Source of the DNA: Anthopleura xanthogrammica
Lineage: Eukaryota; Cnidaria; Anthozoa; Actiniaria; Actiniidae
Direction: 5' to 3'
Assembly (NCBI GenBank): GCA_964019055.1
Contig: OZ025214.1
Location: 6,447,358-6,511,357, forward strand
Length of the DNA: 64,000 nucleotides
The position numbers and the translations under genes were made by a program. Shown here piece after piece: positions 59,645 to 64,000 of the stretch. The notes under the pieces are model-generated. The model worked only from the letters and a program-made list of their open reading frames with translations, was not told the origin of the DNA and did no database searches. The stretch's first letter is position 1. Every line of letters begins with the position of its first letter.

Positions 59645-59745
59645 ATTAATATTATTAAATTATTATTATCATTATTATTATCATTATTATTATTATTATC
59701 ATTATTATTATTATTATTATTATCATTATTATTATTATTATTATG
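59645..59745. repeat. (TTA)n microsatellite
   Basis: TTA units with regular TCA variants, running directly into the minisatellite that follows. Confidence 0.9.
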
Positions 59746-59754
59746 AATCAATAA

Positions 59755-60335
59755 CAACGGATATAGGGACGGATGGATGGATGAGGGGATTCATGGATAG
59801 ACGGATGGACGGACGGACGGATATAGGGACGGATGGATGGATGAGGGGATTCATGGATAGACGGATGGACGGACGGACGGATATAGGGACGGATGAATGG
59901 ATGAGGGGATTCATGGATAGACGGATGGACGGACGGACGGATATAGGGACGGATGAATGGATGAGGGGATTCATGGATAGACGGATGGACGGACGGACGG
60001 ATATAGGGACGGATGAATGGATGAGGGGATTCATGGATGGACGGATGAACGGACGGACGGATATAGGGACGGATGAATGGATGAGGGGATTCATGGATGG
60101 ACGGATGGACGGACGGACGGATATAGGGACGGATGGACGGATGAGGGGATTCATGGATAGACGGATGGACGGACGGACGGATATAGGGACGGATGGACGG
60201 ACGGACGGATATAGGGACGGATGGATGGATGAGTGGATTCATGGACGGACGGACGGACGGATATAGGGACGGATGGACGGATGAGTGGATTCATGGACGG
60301 ATGGACGGACGGACGGATATAGGGATGGATGGATG
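59755..60335. repeat. 60-bp minisatellite built on GGAC/GGAT tetramers
   Basis: Seven near-identical 60-bp units (59,757-60,180) with the core ACGGATATAGGGACGGAT and GAGGGGATTCATGGATAG, then shortened units to about 60,335. Because 60 is divisible by 3, long repetitive frames are open on both strands. They are not genes. Confidence 0.95.
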
Positions 60336-61064
60336 AATTAATGAGTTAGTAAACCAGTGATTACGTGAAGAAAGAGTGAAATAAGCGAACGACTCACTGA
60401 CTAAATAAATGAAGTTTTTTACAAATTCCCTTTCGTCCCTTGTTGAATACTGAATGCTAACCAATTCACTGGAAAATGAATATCTTAAAAGCGCAATGGA
60501 CCTTATTCCCATCAAAATAAAAATCTTAAAGATAAAAAAAATTAAACCCACGCGGGGAAAACCTATGGCAATAGTAAACGTGGCAACCGCGCGAGAAAGA
60601 TCCATGCTTAAAATCTATCAAGGCAGTTGAATCTAATTAAAAAATACAAAAAATATTTATAAATATTTTATTGATTTTTTTTGTACTTAAATGTACATAC
60701 AATAATAATGTTACTGACGTAACTACTTACTACCTGCAAAAATCGCAATACAAATAGTGATCTTTACAAATAATGGTTATTGAAATCTTTAAATATCATC
60801 CATATTGGTTTTAGAATTAAAAACCTTATAATATTCATGCATTGAAAATCAGAAAATTAGAAAATTCCTTATATAATATATAATACCATACAAAATGCAT
60901 GCAATGAGCTTCTATTTCGAGCATCAAAAATGTGTAAAAGTTTTAAATAGATAATTAAGATTCTTAGAACTTATTTTGAAATTCCATCGTGGAAAACTAC
61001 AATAAATAAAGATCCTAAGATATATAATATCTTGAAGATCTATGGCACATGTACATTAACTAGG

Positions 61065-63648
61065 TTAGCCACTGTGGCCAACTGCATGAACTGTCGGTGG
61101 ACAAGTTGCACTTCTGAGCGCAAAGAAGTTTGGCCTCATGATAATCAGTTCGGCGTGAAGTCTTTCTAGAGCTTTAGCCAGGTTTAGTGCAATCTGTTTT
61201 CGGTTGCGCTTCCCTTTGGTCAGGTGGATTTGGCATGTTTTACAAGTTGTTTTGTAAGTTGTCCCCTACAAGAATAAAACAAAAAAACATTATTATTGGG
61301 CTATAGTGCTCCAACCACCTAAGGTTAACTCTGTTTCATGTGGTGGCCAGCGAGCCAGGCCCTCTTTTCCTGGAAATATTCGAACGTCTTTCGATAAGCC
61401 AATAACTGTTAGCCTTTCCTACTACAGTTTTCAGTTTATGGATTTTGTTATCGTAACTATTATTATTTCTTTCTCCGGTTTTCCACCCTCAGTGAAACCT
61501 AACACGCGGAATTCTAATTGAATCTTAGCCGTGTCCTGACTTTGATCAACCAAGAGTTTGCTTCAAGGTTCAAACTGTGAGTTAGGATCTGTGTGTTAGC
61601 CGTGCCCTGTCTTAGGTCAGCCCATAGGTTGCTTCAGGGTTTGATCTGTGAGTTAGCCGTGTCCTGACTTAGATCAACCAAGAGTTTGCTTCAAGGTTCA
61701 AACTGTGAGTTAGGATCTGTGTGTTAGCCGTGCCCTGTCTTAGGTCAGCCCAGAGGTTGCTTCAGGGTTTGATCTGTGAGTTAGCCGTGTCCTGACTTAG
61801 ATCAGCCCAGAGGTTGTTTCAGGGTATCGATAAAATTTGAATTTGGAAGAAAAAACTTATTGTAACTTTACTTACTGGTTTGAGAGCAATGCCAACGACT
61901 ATTATTTCACTGAGCAAGTCTTTCATTTCATTCTGTATGTGCTCCACAGCTTTGACCACCTTGGACGAGTTAGGAAGGCCTTTGTATTGGTTCTTCGATT
62001 TCCGGAGACTACAAATAGAACACGAAATGGCCAAAGAGCTATTCATCAGTAGTTGGGGTACCTGAGAAGAAGAAAAAATGATTTTAAAAAACTAAACCTT
62101 TAAACTTATAAAATAAATTTTCCACACTGCCGCCCCTACCCCTGACTCTTCCACAGTGGGACATCCACACACTACACCCCTCCCCTCCCCTCCCCTCCCC
62201 TCCCCTAGTGGCCCAGATTTTGACAAAAGTGATACTGATTTTTAGGTTTTTTTTTGCAAAGTAATCAGTGAGCATGCAGTATTTTGAATCACCTAGATAA
62301 TTTTTCACATTAACTTACAGTTTGGTTTGACTGAATTGGTCCTGGCAACAGTTGGATTTGGTTGTTGGGCTGAGCAGAAGCTGACCAAAGTTTCGTCTTG
62401 AAAAAACAAAAATAAATAAAATTATCATAATACTAACCTCTGGGTTAAAGGTGCACTTGGATGAAAATTAGAATTGACTTGAATCTTGGTTAAAATTATC
62501 TATATGGCCCCAATGTTAGTCAATATTTTCTTCACAATCAAAAGTGGCGGATAAAATTTATCAATTTTTTTCAGCATCTAAATTGTGAGTAAATGACGTC
62601 ATTTACTCAACCCTATTTTTCTTTTAGTTTTTAAACGAAAATTTCTCAACTGCAAGTGGCTCCCAAGCTAAAATGTTTGCCAATCTGGTTTTCATAATCA
62701 TAATTGAGTCACGTGATGGCAGCCATGACAGGAGGCAGGAACAATAGAGTCTTTCTCTCCTAAAAGAAACTAAAAATTCGGCAAATAATATTAGACCAGA
62801 TTTAATTGTTCTTGCTTCCTGTCATGGCTGCCATCACGTGATGGTGCAAAGCCTAAATTATTTGAATTATTTGGACTTTCAAAAATTGGGGCGTTTTCAT
62901 CCAAGTGTTCCATTAACTAAAACCACTACGGCTAACATCTACGAACCTTTAATTATCAGTCTACTTTAGTCTAGTAAACTATTTCACTGGCTAAATATAA
63001 CCACTCGAAGCAGTGCAATAGAGTGATAACACAATTCGTGAAACAAAATCTAATACTCAATTTTCTATAGTCGATCCAAAAGAAAAGAAAAAAACAATGA
63101 AATTATAGACTGCTAGGGAAATAGGCCTTTTGGGGTAATGTTTTCCCATTTCAGGCCGCGTGTCATTCCCTAGAGTATCGTTTCTTTGTTTAACGGTTGC
63201 GCATGAAAATGAAAAAACATGAAAACAAAGAATCTTATTCTCAAGAGAATGACACGTGGTCTGAAATGAGAAACATTACATCCAAGCCGACAAGATCTTT
63301 AATAGTAATATCTATTTCACGAGTAAGTGCTATCACTCTACGAGGTGATATTAAGGTGTTTAATATTAACATTTGTGCTTAAGTTACTTACCGGGAGGTG
63401 CGAGTGCAAGTTGTGCAAATATATTTTTTCATCTACACTTACGAGTGTCTTATAACGGCTATAAACATCTTGCTCCAGACTACCCGTAGCGTATGGGAGA
63501 TGATTTATAATCTCCCGGATTCTGTCACGTAAGTCACAATGGATTACTATTGGACTTTGGGCTGGATTTGGCGTGGCTTTCTTAGCCGGTGCAGAGGAAA
63601 CAAGCCCCTGAAACAAGATGGCTACGAAACACACTATTTTGAATATCC
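61065..63648 (-). CDS. Gene C: secreted helical cytokine-like protein, 5' end not placed
   Basis: Coding exons found (minus): 63648-63392, 62396-62319, 62061-61876, 61265-61065, with GT-AG junctions in phase 0. The first listed exon enters in phase 1 after a strong acceptor (TTTCTGTTTCTTTTTCAG), exactly as exon 2 of genes A and B. It starts with a signal-peptide core (IFKIVCFVAILFQGLVSSA), then a helix with a leading Cys (HCDLRDRIREIINHL). A 26-codon linker exon follows. Exon 4 has KVVKAVEHIQNEMKDLLSEI, and exon 5 has LERLHAELIIM. About 240 residues; Cys in the final exons (TCKTCQ, TCPP) may form disulfides. The initiating exon is uncertain: candidates are 63,863-63,809 (phase-correct, weak GTAACT donor), read-through from an ATG at 63,712, or an exon beyond 64,000. 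Confidence 0.72.
61290..61835 (+). repeat. SINE tail amplified into a minisatellite (gene C intron 4)
   Basis: A SINE 3' part (about 61,306-61,523) runs into repeats starting TTAGCCGTG at 61524, 61596, 61653, 61724 and 61781. Units alternate about 72 and 57 bp, a higher-order period of about 128 bp. The unit, with 'ctgactttgatcagcccagaggttg', is the normal SINE tail seen singly at about 38,390 and 40,960. Confidence 0.8.
62178..62207. repeat. (CCCCT)n microsatellite in gene C intron 3
   Basis: Five to six CCCCT units in a 257-bp intron between the linker exon and exon 4. Confidence 0.85.
62447..62914. mobile_element. TTAA-type MITE (copy 2) with nested insertion
   Basis: Ends AAAGGTGCACTTGGATGAAAA and, inverted, TTTTCATCCAAGTGTTCCATT, flanked by TTAA on both sides. 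The 24-nt CRE-centred palindrome at 62,586-62,609 is identical to copy 1. Opposite orientation to copy 1. It lies in gene C intron 2. Confidence 0.85.
62710..62841. mobile_element. Hairpin element nested in the TTAA MITE
   Basis: 'cacgtgatggcagccatgacaggaggcag' pairs with 'cttcctgtcatggctgccatcacgtg'. The sequence is missing from the equivalent place in copy 1 near 20,450, so it inserted after the host element. Confidence 0.8.
63128..63292. mobile_element. CACGTGTCATTC-type MITE, copy 2
   Basis: 'cccatttcaggccgcgtgtcattccc' and 'gagaatgacacgtggtctgaaatgag' are terminal, with inner 'tttctttgtttaacggttg'. Same structure as 33,072-33,238. It lies in gene C intron 2, about 100 bp from the exon donor. 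Confidence 0.8.
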
Positions 63649-64000
63649 CTGAAAAAGAAACAGAAACAAAACAACTTATTAATCTCAATTCAAATTTCGC
63701 TCTTTTTTTCATATCTGAAATTCTGAATTTTAGCGAAGCAGATATGTATGATTAAGGGAAATTTAATATAGCATGAAAACTTTTCCAATGGATTAACAAA
63801 AAAAAGTTACGGTAGCCAATCAAGATCCGAAAAAAGCCATACAGGTGCTTGAACACGGAAGCCATTCAAAGTCATGAAACCGTGTGTTTTCTTTTCACAT
63901 GAAAAACGTTCGAATTGAAAGAAAAATAAGATAATGCGAATTTTCTAAACTATCATGTACTTATGGTATTTGAAGTCAGTTTCCCCCGTTAAAATTCAGG
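63649..64000. other. Upstream of gene C exon 2, window edge
   Basis: Holds the intron 1 acceptor tract and possibly the first exon. No convincing 7-nt ATG exon with GTAAG is visible, so it may lie beyond the window. Confidence 0.35.

Noticed and set aside
59625..60266. 213-codon plus-strand frame and overlapping long minus-strand frames
   Set aside because: Produced by a 60-bp tandem repeat and a (TTA)n tract; peptide is a simple repeat with no domain, open on both strands.
1..64000. CRISPR arrays, bacterial operons, rRNA genes, viral insertions
   Set aside because: No spacer-repeat arrays, ribosome binding sites, rRNA signatures or viral genes were seen; the sequence is eukaryotic throughout.

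Overview
This is animal (metazoan) nuclear DNA. It is AT-rich, its genes are split by GT-AG introns, and it is crowded with SINEs and hairpin-type non-autonomous DNA transposons. Adducin, a Kv-channel-interacting (KChIP-like) calcium sensor and an ISL2EU-type transposon together suggest an invertebrate. A cnidarian such as an anthozoan fits best, but this is inference. Every host gene found lies on the minus strand. Exons were built by hand from splice signals, reading-frame phase and family knowledge.

Layout. 1-1.55 kb: the first two coding exons of a leucyl-aminopeptidase-like gene that runs off the left edge. 4.0-12.2 kb: a complete eight-coding-exon adducin gene. 12.2-16.3 kb: intergenic repeats. 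16.3-35.1 kb: a nine-exon KChIP-like gene with a large, repeat-filled first intron. 37.2-63.6+ kb: three genes (A, B, C) for small secreted helical proteins. They are interrupted by a complete 5.7-kb ISL2EU-type DNA transposon (46,991-52,709) with 792-bp terminal inverted repeats, which encodes a THAP-DDE transposase and a SAP/SWIM/YqaJ-nuclease/PHD protein.

Main discovery candidate. Genes A, B and C share the gene structure of vertebrate class I helical cytokines (growth hormone, erythropoietin, IL-6, G-CSF). They have five coding exons, intron phases 1-0-0-0, a first coding exon of only 7 nt (A and B), a signal peptide in exon 2, and helices in exons 2, 4 and 5. They share a short motif in the last helix: VEKLNAFALEM in A, LEELHGDILQM in B, LERLHAELIIM in C. 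TATA boxes lie about 90-107 bp upstream of the ATG in A and B. I read them as a fast-diverging tandem family of cytokine-like ligands. The paralogy is visible in the sequence. The assignment to the class I cytokine superfamily is inference from gene structure and needs structure prediction or a receptor to confirm it.

The repeats are themselves layered: TTAA-flanked elements (one with a nested hairpin), a 1.6-kb near-palindrome inside gene A, a tRNA-derived SINE split by another element, and a minisatellite made from a SINE tail.
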